Assembly (NCBI GenBank): GCA_958510825.1
Contig: OY294047.1
Location: 41,934,006-41,998,005 of the forward strand
From: Brachypterus glaber
Lineage: Eukaryota > Arthropoda > Insecta > Coleoptera > Kateretidae
Direction: 5' to 3'
Length of the DNA stretch: 64,000 nt
In this document: positions 22,918 to 33,423 of the stretch, in pieces
How the letters are laid out: each line of letters starts with the position of its first letter
Position numbering within the stretch: position 1 is the first letter of the stretch
Notes under the pieces: model-generated
The model's input: only the letters and a program-made list of their open reading frames with translations
The model's database searches: none
What the model was told of the DNA's origin: nothing
Position numbers and translations under genes: made by a program

Positions 22918-23686
22918 AGCTCTATTAATCTTAACCAGACTATATTTCTCATGTAAGGACAGGAATTTTACTGAGACAAATTCTAAAATTCTAGCTTAAA
23001 AAATTGGTTAAGGTACTCCAGATTTCATTCAAAAAGTGAAAAAAAAAATATATAAAGTTTTTTAATCAAATTCACTTGTCATGCGAAATGCTTAAAAAAT
23101 CTATGCCCAATGTCACTTAAAAAAAAAACGACAATTTTCGTCCACCTATTTATGTAATATAAAAATTTAAAAATTAATAAATTAAATTTTTTTTTGTACA
23201 ACGTAGTTAGTAGTTAGTGCCTAATTTCCACCCGTTGTCTATGACAACGGTGGGAAAGTGACAATCAGATGATTTTTCATATCTGCTGTCAGAAAATTAG
23301 TAAACGTCAAACACATAACCTAAAATTGACAAACTAATTTTAATTTTTTGATGCTTAGGTGATAGGTTGTAGGAAAAACCATTTCAGTGTACGTCGAGTG
23401 GTTTTTTACTCGGCTGCGCCTTGTAAAAAAGCACTGAAGCACAAAAAACTAGGTTCGCATACTCGGGGCGTAATATACTATTAATGTTTTTTTAATTTTC
23501 AATTGAATTGGAGTCTAATTTAATTGTTTTGAGCTAAAATTTACCATATAATCTTATTTTCGATTAAAACATTAATAATAATATATTTTTATTTTTTAAA
23601 TTTTAAGCTAAATTAGGTGCATGCTAAATTTCGTTGAAATTTGGCACATATTTAATTAATTTATTTTGCACGATATGGTATACCAG
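22918..23686. other. Spacer with palindrome P5
   Basis: Mostly AT-rich. Around 23370-23450 an imperfect palindrome has arms GGAAAAACCATTTCAGTG / CACTGAAGCAC and centre GGTTTTTTACTCGGCTGCGCC. A small perfect stem, CCGTTGTCTATGACAACGG, lies at about 23232-23250. No gene. Confidence 0.45.
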
Positions 23687-25033
23687 GGATATTTAATTAA
23701 AAAAAAATCGTGCGTTATAAAAAAAATGAATTATTTTTGATGAAATCTTAAAATTTTAATTTTTTTTATAAAGCACCCTACTGTGTATATGATTTTCGGA
23801 AAGCTTTACAAAAATAAAATTTAAAGCTTTTTTTAAGCTTAAAATAAATAGATATACAGAGCCCTGGAGATTCAAAATTACAGGCCCATAATCCCTAGCA
23901 CCCTTGGCAGACAAGCTGTACACATGAAGCTGAAGTTTGCAACGTTCTTTTACGTCGAAAATTCAAATAGTATATTAAAGCACTTATTCCATAACACGTT
24001 TTTAGCGCACTAGTACTTTAGAAAACTCGCCGCAAGAGGCTTGTTTTCTAAACTTGTACTCGTGCCCTAAAAACGTATGTTATGAAACTAGTACTTTAAT
24101 ATACTATTTGAATTCTCGTTGCAAAAAAACGTTGCAAGCAGGATTATTTAATTAAAAAAATCGTGAGTTATAAAAAAAATTAATTATTTTTGATGAAATC
24201 TTAAAAATTTTATTTTTTTTTACCCTACTGTGTATATGATTTTCGGAAAGCTCTACAAAAATAAAATTTAAAGCTTCTTTTAGGCTTTAAATAGATATAC
24301 AGAGCCCTATGGAGATTCAAAATTACAGGCCCATAATCCCTAGCACCCTAGGCAGACAAGCTGTACACATGAAGCTGAAGTTTGCACCGTTCTTTTACGT
24401 CGAAAATTTAAATAGTATATTAAAGCACTTATTCCATAACACGTTTTTAGCGCACTAGTACTTTAGAAAACTCGCCGCAAGAGGCTTGTTTTCTAAACTT
24501 GTACTGGTGCTCTAAAAACGTATGTTATGAAACTAGTACTTTAATATACTATTTTAATTCTCGTTGCAAAAAAAACGTTGCAAACAGGGTTATTTAATTA
24601 AAAAAATCGTGAGTTATAAAAAAAATTAATTATTTTTGACGAAATCTTAAAAATTTTATTTTTTTTTACCCTACTGTGTATATGATTTTCGGAAAGCTTC
24701 ACAGAAATAAAATTTAAAGCTTTTTTTAAGCTTAAAATAAATAGATATACAAAGCCCTATGGAGATTCAAAAATACAGGCCCATAATCCCTAGCACCCTA
24801 GGCAGACAAGCTGTACACATGAAGCTGAAGTTTGCACCGTTCTTTTACGTCGAAAATTTAAATAGTATATTAAAGCACTTATTCCATAACACGTTTTAAG
24901 AGCACTAGTACTTTAGAAAACTCGCCGCAAGAGGCTTGTTTTCTAAACTTGTACTCGTGCCCTAAAAACGTATGTTATGAAACTAGTACTTTAATATACT
25001 ATTTCAATTTTCGTTGCAAACAAACGTTGCAAA
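23687..25033 (+). repeat. Three-unit tandem array (~446-454 bp), each with a P1-type palindrome
   Basis: Units start at about 23687, 24141 and 24587 with ATTTAATTAAAAAAATCG and end with TTCTCGTTGCAAAAAAACG. Each contains CCCTACTGTGTATATG, AGAGCCCTATGGAGATTC, CCCTAGGCAGACAAGCTG and a P1-type palindrome of about 140 bp (23968-24108, 24416-24556, 24861-25004). Identity between units is high, so the array is young. The palindrome centre here is CGCCGCAAGAGGC rather than GCCGCTTGCGGC. Confidence 0.85.
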
Positions 25034-25247
25034 CTTCAACTTCATCTGTACACTACATCACCGGGACCGGCCCCTTTTATTTTAAAAATAGAATTTCACA
25101 TTAGATAGCCATTTTTTAACATATTGCTGACTTGAGTAAACCAGTTAGTCGTGTGCGAACACTAATTACATTCGCTGGTAACTTTACGTTACCCCAGAGG
25201 TCAAAGTAGACCTAGACTTTTAAAAAGGTAAAGTTTAAGGGCTCAAA

Positions 25248-25505
25248 AGAAAAAGACTAACTAATAACTCTTCTCTCTAGAATAGGCATTTCATTCGTTA
25301 AAACTTACAAAAACGTAGCCAACATATATATTCATCTGTCTTTCTCGCACAGTTTTCTTCTAACAGAGACAACAATACCAGTTACTGGTAAATTTTATTG
25401 TTCAGGCCCAAATATACCTACTATTTGTTTACAAACAAACCGAGATGTTGGGGATACTTTATTTATGCGTATTCTAGAAAGAAGAGTTATTAGTCCGTTG
25501 GACAT
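25248..25505. mobile_element. ~255 bp inverted-repeat element
   Basis: AAGACTAACTAATAACTCTT and CTCTAGAATAGGC face GCGTATTCTAGAAAG and AAGAGTTATTAGTCC. The ends pair over about 35 bp. The interior has no coding sequence. Confidence 0.6.
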
Positions 25506-28129
25506 AAGCTAGGGTTCGTAGAAAATATAACACAGAGGGTTACCTACTCTATATAATTTTGTTTTCCACCAATCAGCAATTGTTAGGTTCTCCATCTCTT
25601 ACAAGTCATTTAATTTTATATAGCTATCTTAAGCAATGTTGCCTTAGCTTGGCTTTTTGTCTTTGTTTACATTTAGTTAACAATTAAACGAGACTGTTTG
25701 TTTGTTTGCACCGTAAAGCGGAGTGGAATTCCCTAGATTGAAGGCCAAAATAGCGGGAAACAAAATTAAAGCAATCGAAAAAACGAATGGTAGATCATTT
25801 ATATAATACTTCAGTACATGTAAAAATCATATTTCTAGTCTCCTTAAAGGCATAATTTATTTTTGCTAGTACCTTAAACTATGACTTTTTTTTAGGAAAA
25901 CTTGATTTCATGGGCTACCAAAAAATATCTCACTTTTAAGCTGACAATTTAACCTCTTCCTGAAAATAATTACTAAATGTTATAATTTATGTTCATTCTA
26001 GACGTATAAAGCTATGTTTTCGTGAAAAAAATATTAATATATGTATAACAGTTTTTAATCCAGGGCATTTTAAATTAAGCTATGCAAATACGATTTTTTT
26101 TCGAAAATTCCACAACTGTCCGCTTCCCAGTTAATATTTAGTTTATTTAAAGTCAACAAAGGCACTACCCACAAAAATTTAATATATCCGACAAGCTTAT
26201 ACCCTTGTTCCCCCAATGCCTTTTGATTCGGATGATAGTTTCGTCAAAAAGTCAGATAAGACATTTTTTTTTAAATTCGTTAATAAAGTTGTAAAAAAAA
26301 TTGAATATGAAGTATTTACGATACTTGTATATAAAAATACTAGATAGGTAGTAGGTTAATATATTTAACTAATTTAAAAAAAATAATAATAATAAGTTTC
26401 AAGTTCAGTTAGTACTTGTTTCCAAAAAATTAGTTTAAGTACTATTTTTTATTATTTTAAGTATTTTAAATAAGCAGTATAAACATCTATTTCCCATTTT
26501 TCATTTAAGTTTCTTTTAAACTTAATAAAAGAAATCTTATTCAAATCAAACACTTTTTACATTATCTAAGTTTTAACCCTAAAAAGTCTTAGTAAGATAT
26601 GTATTCAACTTAAATCAAACAAAACATTTGGTTTAAGTGCTTAACATACTTGCGGATATATAAACTTTTGAACCACTTGATCTGAATATTCCTTACTAAT
26701 TTTTAGTAATTATTTCTCTGTGAAATAGAACTGGATAAATTCATCTTAACTAAAGATTCTTTCTTACAGATTCAAAATGAGTAATTTTAATTTAAAATTA
26801 AGATATTCAGCAGTAATCCTGAAACAATTATAATTATAGAAGTTACCTTTTGATCATTTTGTCTAGTTAATGTTTAAGTTAAGTTAAACCATCAAATCGA
26901 GACAAATCAGTTTTAATTAAAAGCATTAATTTCCAAATGGAAAATCAATAAGTTTCAAATTATTTTAATAGCGAATTTAAATAATTATATACAAGGTATT
27001 CCAAAATGTTTAGAAACATTATACATTATTTCAAACTATTCTGATAAAGTTTCGTTTGTATGAGTGCATAAAAATTACCGAGAATTCTGAAAAAAGTGTG
27101 TTGCGTGTTGTATCCGTTGACTGAAAGCTAATACAACTAAGAAAATACACAAATGCTCATTTTCAGAAATTTCTGGTTAATTTTTAAGCATTAACTGTAT
27201 TCCTTAGAATATGTCCAGAATAAAAAGTAGAACAATAGTAACTATAGTGTATTCAACTTAAAAATGCAATAAGTGTAAATGAACGCACGTGACAACAGCG
27301 GATTTAGTGACAGGGTAGGACTCAAAACAAAATATTTCTAAATAACGGTCCATTGCAATGCATTGTTTGTTTCATCGCAAGTGCTCACGTACTGACCTGT
27401 TTAATTTTCTACATCCCTACTCTCGCAACATTCGAGTTTTGCTTATTAAATTAAATTAAATTAGATATTATTAAATTAAATTATTCTAGATATCTGTGGA
27501 TTTGGTGCCATATAATAATGCAATAAGAATTGTTCTGTTTTACATTTTATAAGAAAAAGACCGTATATTTTAATGTTTTTTTATAACATGTAAGGTAACT
27601 AAACCAAAAATTAAGTTTTTTTTTTTTAAATCTAGACATTAATGGGACACCTTAAGCTATATTGACCTTGGTCAAAATAATAAAGTTAGTTTCCATTTTT
27701 GACTTTTGACATAAAAAAGAGCAATATTTGGATTTAAACAATGATAAACGGTGGAAAATTGCATATAAAACGACGTAAATAAAATTTGTAGAATCTAAGA
27801 CGAAGATGTCCTATTAAGATCAGACAAACCTAGATACATAAATATAAATATTCTAGTGTGATAGAAAAATATCAAACTAGTGTGATATAAGGCGTTTTCT
27901 AAAGAACAAAAGAGTGCGAAATGTTATTTTCATAGAGGCTCGTAGGGAAGCTACTTTTTTTACCACATTTTTATGTATTTTGAAATGATTAATCATATTC
28001 CAAAAATAAAATTACGAAAAAGTTTGGGATAAAAAACTGATGTGCGAAACGGGGGGGGGGGGCGTTTCGCACACCCCTGGTTAAAATAAGTACATGAAAA
28101 TAATATACAAAGATGGGCCTTATTAAGAT
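25506..28129. other. 2.6 kb without recognisable features
   Basis: AT-rich. TTAAATTAAATTAAATTA near 27445 and a G run at about 28050-28062 are the only striking local patterns. No frame, splice signal pair or inverted repeat could be supported by eye. Confidence 0.4.
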
Positions 28130-28345
28130 TAGTTCACGTGCAAAACCTCGTTGCTATATCTCAAATGGTTTTTAAGTTATTAAATAAAAAATTAATTTTT
28201 TAGTCACTTTCAAAGGGGCTTAGTTCCCTCGACGCACTTTTAGACATGTTTTTAGGAACTTTTTTTCATATTTTTCAATATAGAATCACCCCTCAAAATT
28301 AATGACACTATTTCTGAATAACCCTGTATACTTATATATACAGTG
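28130..28345. mobile_element. Partial copy of the GGGTGATCAGTAACT family
   Basis: AAAACCTCGTTGCTATATCT, TCAAAGGGGCTTAGTTCC, GGAACTTTTTTTCATATTTT, TAGAATCACCCCTCAAAATT match the interior and right end of 35612-36052 and of the 41 kb fold-back. The terminal sequence is degraded. Confidence 0.5.
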
Positions 28346-28383
28346 TATATATAACGTATTTTAAATTTCAAGTTTCAAGTTAA

Positions 28384-28529
28384 GGGAACGTTCAAGTATT
28401 ACGTAACGCTCCTAGGGGGGTGGGGGACATTTTGGAGTGTTACGTCCATGTTAATGGCATAGGAAAATAGCGTTACAGGGGGGGGTCAAAATGATCAAAA
28501 TTTGCGTTACGTAATACTTGAACGTTCCC
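28384..28529. mobile_element. Poly-G short element, complete copy with TTAA flanks
   Basis: 146 bp: GGGAACGTTCAAGTATTACG at the left, its complement at the right, TTAA on both sides (28380-28383, 28530-28533). It interrupts the end of a CAGTGC mariner-like fragment, whose sequence continues on either side (TTTCAAGT ... AATGTTAAAGGGG). TTAA duplication is the hallmark of piggyBac-type transposition; that attribution is inference. Confidence 0.75.
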
Positions 28530-28794
28530 TTAAATGTTAAAGGGGTTGGGGGCGAACTTTAGACAAGCACTGGTTTATCGTAAGTAATTACATGAAATAA
28601 AACACATGATTAAACATAATAAATTGAAAAAAGATCTTAATAAAAACGGACAGCAATTTCCTTAAATTGCCTGCCATCAAGAAACATTATATTAAATCTA
28701 AACTACACTCTATCAAGTCCAGTAGTTAGGTATCTAAACTATGGATCTTATTACACTATTCACAGCGCGTAAGCACTAGAATAGCATTATACGT

Positions 28795-29050
28795 TGGTTT
28801 AATTTCATAAAAAAAGCGTACCAAACAAAAAATTCTTAGATATGTTTTATGAAAAAATAAGAAACTTTAAAAATTTTCGTCTGTCCTCCGTCCGTCCGTC
28901 CGTCCGTCCATCTGATGTCACGTTTTTTTTTTGTAAACGACAACTCAAGAACGAATTATCCAATCGACTCGAAATTTTCAGGAAAATCAATTTCTACAAG
29001 GAGATCTGTTTTGTTTTTGAAAGTAATCCCCCAAAAACAAAAAAAAATAT
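28795..29050 (+). repeat. 'GTCTGTC / AACTCAAGAACG' family, copy 3
   Basis: The clearest copy: TTTTATGAAAAAATAAGAAA, ATTTTCGTCTGTCC, five CCGT units, CATCTGATGTCACG, ACAACTCAAGAACG, TCGACTCGAAATTTTCAGG. The + strand stays open for about 72 codons, but this is the repeat itself, not a gene. Confidence 0.65.
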
Positions 29051-30077
29051 GAAGGGTTAAAGGGTTGGACTTTTTAATAAATTTAAAAAACTATATTTTT
29101 CAGGAAAATTCAAAATTTATTCGTTAAAAAGTCAATTTTTTATTTTTTTTATTTCTTTTTAATTTTTTGAAAAAATAATTAAAAAAAAGATATGTTAATT
29201 TTTTTTATTTTTGAAAACTGATTTTTTTTTTATTTGTTAACTGGTTTTTAATTTTCTTTTTTGTAAAAAAGTAAGTAGTAAGTCAAGTTTAAGGTCAAAC
29301 GCTCTAAAATGAAAAAAAAATAGAAAGATTTTTTAATTTGTCTTTTTTTTATATGTTTTATACTGCAAAAATACAAAGCTCCCCCTGTACACGTAAATTT
29401 AATTTTCATTTTATGTAAAACTACCGTTAAAATAACCCCTGAAGTTAGTAATAGTTAACTGAGTCCTAATAATACACAAAACAAACATATCTGATTGAAA
29501 ATTTATTCTTATACGTATTTTTATAACGGTATTTTGTCCACTTTGTTTTCTTTAAACTCCTACATAACTCCTGGACTTTTATATTAAGCTTAAATATTTA
29601 AATTCCTTCTACACGCTTGTCTCGTCGCGTGCGTTCTTTAACTTTCCGGTCATAGCCTTCTTATGTTTTACGAGCACCACATCTGAATACCCGTGACATA
29701 TGGACAAGAAGACGCCTACTTCAGATGCGATTTATTTTCCATAATGCCTTGGGTGTGTTCCGTTGTATTTCAACAAATCACCTTTCTACGTTTTTAGGGG
29801 ATGAGATATTAAAAAATATATCTGCATCCATATTATTATACTTATACTTTTTAACATACTAATTTTTACTTTTTACACACTAATTTAAGAGGAACTATTA
29901 AAAAAAAACCTATAGATGTGATTATAACTAAAAATTCCATGTTGAGTGACAGGTTACCTCAAAGAAGTATCGATAAAAAAATTGTTGGAAAATTTTGATT
30001 TAGCATGTTAAAAAAGAAAGTAATTTAAAAGCAAAACTTTTGCAACCTAGTGTACCTGAACCACCCCTTTTAATAAG
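29051..30077. other. Region upstream of the CCDC39 duplication
   Basis: Low-complexity A/T tracts to about 29350, then mixed sequence. At 29609-29731 (minus strand) a GC-richer frame of about 40 codons ends in TAG and contains CHGYSDVVLVKHKKAMTGKL; no start, splice pair or family match was found, so it is not called as a gene. Confidence 0.35.
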
Positions 30078-30372
30078 GCATAGCAACCGACTAATCGAAC
30101 AAACATTTGTCAGTTTAACAGTAAACCAGCTGACATTAAAAGTATATAAACTATTTATGTGATTCTCGTGTATACATGTGCATACAGTGATATAATGTTA
30201 ACTTAAAAAATTTCTTTAGAAATAAAGTCTTAAAAGAAAACTGGGGTTAGTGGACGATTTCTAAATACTCATCACTAATGAAGAAAACCATGCCTTAGAA
30301 AAAGAGGGTGGCCAGATTATCGCCCAAGCGAATTAAAACAAACAACAACAAACAAAGTGTAAAAACACAGAA
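30078..30372 (+). pseudogene. Decayed tandem copy of the CCDC39 5' end
   Basis: Tandem upstream duplicate (period 295 bp) of 30373 to about 30653, covering the 5' untranslated region and roughly the first 50 codons. The untranslated part is well kept (GCATAGCAACCGACT, GTCAGTTTAACAGT, AACCAGCT). The coding part is broken: the position of the start codon reads TTT, a Gln codon of the conserved WENGFQIP block is TAA (30262-30264), and one G is inserted in GAGGGTGGCC near 30307, shifting the frame. It cannot encode the N terminus, but could still lie in a 5' untranslated region or act as a duplicated promoter. Confidence 0.85.
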
Positions 30373-30376
30373 GCAT

Positions 30377-30382
30377 AGCAAC
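30377..30382 (+). promoter_or_regulatory. Possible RFX X-box half-site upstream of CCDC39
   Basis: AGCAAC (complement GTTGCT) fits the RRNRAC half of the RFX X-box, 113 bp before the ATG, and is retained at 30082-30087 in the duplicated copy. The other half-site is not recognisable. Ciliary genes are commonly RFX targets, so the position is suggestive, but a six-base half-site is weak evidence. Confidence 0.25.
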
Positions 30383-30494
30383 CGACTTATCGAGCAAACA
30401 AGTGTCAGTTTAACAGTGAACCAGCTAATATTTAAAGTATACAAACTTTTTGAGTGATTCTAATTTATATAATGATAAAAAAATAACTTAAAAT

Positions 30495-33260
30495 ATGTCT
30501 ATAGCTATAGACGAAGTCCTAAAAAAACTGGGATGGGAAAATGGTTTTCAAATACCCATCGCCAATGCAGATAACCATGCCTTAGAAGAAGAGGTGGCCA
30601 GATTATCGCTTAAGCGAGTTAAAACCGTCAGCAAATGTAAAAATACAGAAGCAAGATGTGAAGCATTAAAGTCTCATTTAAAATATGTGAACCAGGAATC
30701 CGATCAGAATCAGAAACTTATATTAACTCATAAACAACAACTGGACACAGAAAATGAGAAATTGTTTAATGTAAAACACGAAAAAATAAACGTCGATAAG
30801 GATATCAAAGAAATAGACAAAAAAATATTAGAATTAAACGATAAACATGAACATAAAAAAATTAAATTAGAAAAAACGATTGTAAACGTCGACAAGCTCA
30901 AAGCCGAAACAGATTGGGACACAGAGGCTTTAAAGGCTTGGGAAGAATCTTTAAAGAAACGCGACGAAGATAACAAAATTATTAACAAATTCTCGATTGA
31001 AGATGAAAGGAAATATAATGAACTGGAAGCAAAAAGGCAAAATTTACAGATTGAACATGTTTCAAGAACTGAAAGCGTTCAGAAAATGAATAGTGAAATT
31101 GAATATTATGAACGAGTTATGGAAAGAACAGGAAAAATAATTAATCAGCAAAATATTGAAAAGGAATTACTAATCAACCAATGGAAGGATACTGTTAAGC
31201 AGTTACAGCAAAGAGATAATGAAATAGCCCAAATACAAGTTGATATAGTAGAAGTTCAAGAAATTATAGATAAACAATTAGAAATATTGGACGAACAAAA
31301 CAACTTTTTTGAAAACGAAAAAAATAATAACAGATCCTTACTGTTTGAAATAGAAGAAAGAAATGTGCTTTACTCAAGAATTAGAAGAGAATTCAACGAA
31401 ATTGTACACAATACTACATTAATGAAGAACGAGCTTGGTACCTTGTCACAAGCAGTTAACGGTGCGGCAAAACTACTTCAAAATGAAAGGATCAAAAGCA
31501 AATCAATAACCCAAAGTATTGAGGAAAAAGAAATAAAAACCGAAGAGTTCTACCATGCAATAGAAAAATTAAAACAAAAATTGGAAGACATTCAGAAAAA
31601 TTCAAAAAACGCGGCCCTTCGAAATACAGATCTGGAAAAAATGATTGACTATGAACAGTTAGAAATGGACTCGCGAATTTTGGAGTTGGAAAGATTACAA
31701 ACTGTTTTGTTTAGAACAGATAATAAATTAATGCAACAGATCCTAAAAAATAAAGAAATTGTTAGGGAAAATCAAAATTTAAACAATATTATCATTCAGT
31801 TGCGAAAACGCAATTATTATGACAATAGAATTCTTGAAAAGAATAAAGAAGTGGCTTACGAAATTGATTTTAGAATTGATCAAGTTGAAAAAGTGCTTCA
31901 TGATAGAGATTCGAATTCGAAATTCGTCGTAGAAGATGAAATAAAAAATAACCGTAGTATAGAACTAGAAGAAAAGGTAACTCAATGCAATGAAGTCTGT
32001 AATTTAATTCAAGATCAAATAAATAAAATTCATGAAGAAATGCGCCGTATAACAACATCAATAACTTTGGACAAAGATGAACTAGAAACCTTGAAAGATA
32101 AATGCGAACATCAAATGATCATATTTGACATTGGCCAGAAGCAAGTTGCAAATTTTAAGGAATCCTGCCAAGAAAAACAAGTAGAAGAATGTATCATTCG
32201 TTTAAGAATAACTGGCATCGAGAAAAATGTAACAAAGGAAGATAAGGACATATTTTCACTTACCAAACTTAGATTAAATCTAGATCAAGTAATGAAAGAA
32301 AGACAACTGGAAATAAATACAGCTAAAACCATCCTCTTGGCCAAACGTAGAAACTTATATGAAGACAGAGGCCGGATAAAAGCCGATATGTCTATACGAC
32401 GGTGTAAAGTTGAGCAATATCAAAAAAAATATCATCTGGCAATAATAGGTTTAGGCACTGACGATGATGGCGAACCAATATCTATTACTTCGGTTCAAAT
32501 AAAAAACGCACAAGAAAAATATCTACTTCAACAAGAAGGTGATAATTTGGATGAAAAAATTAAAAAATCTGAAAAGGAAATTATTGCAATGGAAAATACT
32601 TTAAAGGTTGTGAATGCGAGTAATTCTTCTTTCAGGCAAAGTTTGACTATAGTTTCAGAACAAGATGAATATGTTAAAGCTTTAAAAGAATTAGAAGATG
32701 AATATTTTAAAGTACACAATATTTGCAAGGAATATAAGTATGAGATAGCAAAACAGAAAAGAGAATTACAAGAATCACAAAATATATCACAAGAAGCAAT
32801 AGATAAAAGAGAAGAAGAAAAACAAAAAATAGTTGATTTAGAGGAAGAGTTAGTTTCTGTTCAAAAACAAGAAGACCGTAAAAGTGAACAGCTCGAAAGA
32901 GCAAAATATCATTTGAAAAGAGCTGCAAAAAAGTTAACAAGAGCTGGTATACAAAATTATGAAAGGGATTTTGATATTCGACAGATTAGAGACGCAAATA
33001 AATCGGTTTTAGTCACACTACAGAAAATGTCAGAAAATTTAAGCGATGTTCATCCGAAAATTCAGTACTACCTTATTTTATATGATGTTCAATTGCCACA
33101 AGGCAAAGTGTCGCCAAGTCTAAGTAGCTCAACATTTAGTGAGTTATCTTCTATTCACTCTGAAACCAGAAATAGAGGGGGAAGTACGAATCGAAGCTCG
33201 ATATCTCAACAATCAACAAGCAGTAGCGTAAATAAAGTTAATCTTTCTTTAAATTTATAA
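30495..33260 (+). CDS. CCDC39: Coiled-coil axonemal protein, CCDC39 family
   Basis: In known species CCDC39 (FAP59 in Chlamydomonas) pairs with CCDC40 as the ruler of the 96-nm axonemal repeat and is needed to dock inner dynein arms and the nexin-dynein regulatory complex. In an insect the likely sites are sperm tails and chordotonal cilia (inference). The 921-codon frame is uninterrupted, without introns, and close to the length of vertebrate CCDC39 (about 940). Seen: N-terminal block WENGFQIPIAN at residues 14-24, conserved tryptophans 141 and 149 in TDWDTEALKAWEE, nearly continuous heptads to about residue 860, the block KSEKEIIAMENTLKVVN near 690-710, and a Ser/Thr-rich tail from about 870. 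The start is supported by an in-frame TAA two codons upstream and by the position of the first block. Lack of introns could mean a retrocopy or a naturally compact gene. Confidence 0.93.
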   Translation: MSIAIDEVLKKLGWENGFQIPIANADNHALEEEVARLSLKRVKTVSKCKNTEARCEALKSHLKYVNQESDQNQKLILTHKQQLDTENEKLFNVKHEKINVDKDIKEIDKKILELNDKHEHKKIKLEKTIVNVDKLKAETDWDTEALKAWEESLKKRDEDNKIINKFSIEDERKYNELEAKRQNLQIEHVSRTESVQKMNSEIEYYERVMERTGKIINQQNIEKELLINQWKDTVKQLQQRDNEIAQIQVDIVEVQEIIDKQLEILDEQNNFFENEKNNNRSLLFEIEERNVLYSRIRREFNEIVHNTTLMKNELGTLSQAVNGAAKLLQNERIKSKSITQSIEEKEIKTEEFYHAIEKLKQKLEDIQKNSKNAALRNTDLEKMIDYEQLEMDSRILELERLQTVLFRTDNKLMQQILKNKEIVRENQNLNNIIIQLRKRNYYDNRILEKNKEVAYEIDFRIDQVEKVLHDRDSNSKFVVEDEIKNNRSIELEEKVTQCNEVCNLIQDQINKIHEEMRRITTSITLDKDELETLKDKCEHQMIIFDIGQKQVANFKESCQEKQVEECIIRLRITGIEKNVTKEDKDIFSLTKLRLNLDQVMKERQLEINTAKTILLAKRRNLYEDRGRIKADMSIRRCKVEQYQKKYHLAIIGLGTDDDGEPISITSVQIKNAQEKYLLQQEGDNLDEKIKKSEKEIIAMENTLKVVNASNSSFRQSLTIVSEQDEYVKALKELEDEYFKVHNICKEYKYEIAKQKRELQESQNISQEAIDKREEEKQKIVDLEEELVSVQKQEDRKSEQLERAKYHLKRAAKKLTRAGIQNYERDFDIRQIRDANKSVLVTLQKMSENLSDVHPKIQYYLILYDVQLPQGKVSPSLSSSTFSELSSIHSETRNRGGSTNRSSISQQSTSSSVNKVNLSLNL

Positions 33261-33293
33261 ATTTATACATTTACAATGTATATTTTTTTACTA

Positions 33294-33299
33294 ATTAAA
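33294..33299 (+). terminator. Possible polyadenylation signal of CCDC39
   Basis: ATTAAA lies 34 bp after the stop codon, the common variant of AATAAA. In such AT-rich DNA the motif occurs often by chance. Confidence 0.3.
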
Positions 33300-33423
33300 A
33301 CTTTTTACCTAAAAAAATATAGTTTTACTTTTTCTTGATAAATAACAGATTGCCATACTGATAGACCGACATGTTTAAAATCTTAGCATTCGTAAAATTT
33401 TTTTTTTAGAGATTTTCAAACCC

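Noticed and set aside
23232..23250. CCGTTGTCTATGACAACGG as a possible operator or X-box
   Set aside because: It is a perfect small stem but does not fit the RFX half-site spacing, and no gene start is near.
29609..29731. 40-codon minus frame with gene-like composition upstream of CCDC39
   Set aside because: No start codon, no convincing splice acceptor, no homology; kept only as a remark.
30728..32940. Four minus-strand frames of 63-86 codons inside CCDC39
   Set aside because: Antisense shadows of a Lys/Glu-rich coding sequence (Phe/Leu/Ser-rich products), without their own context.
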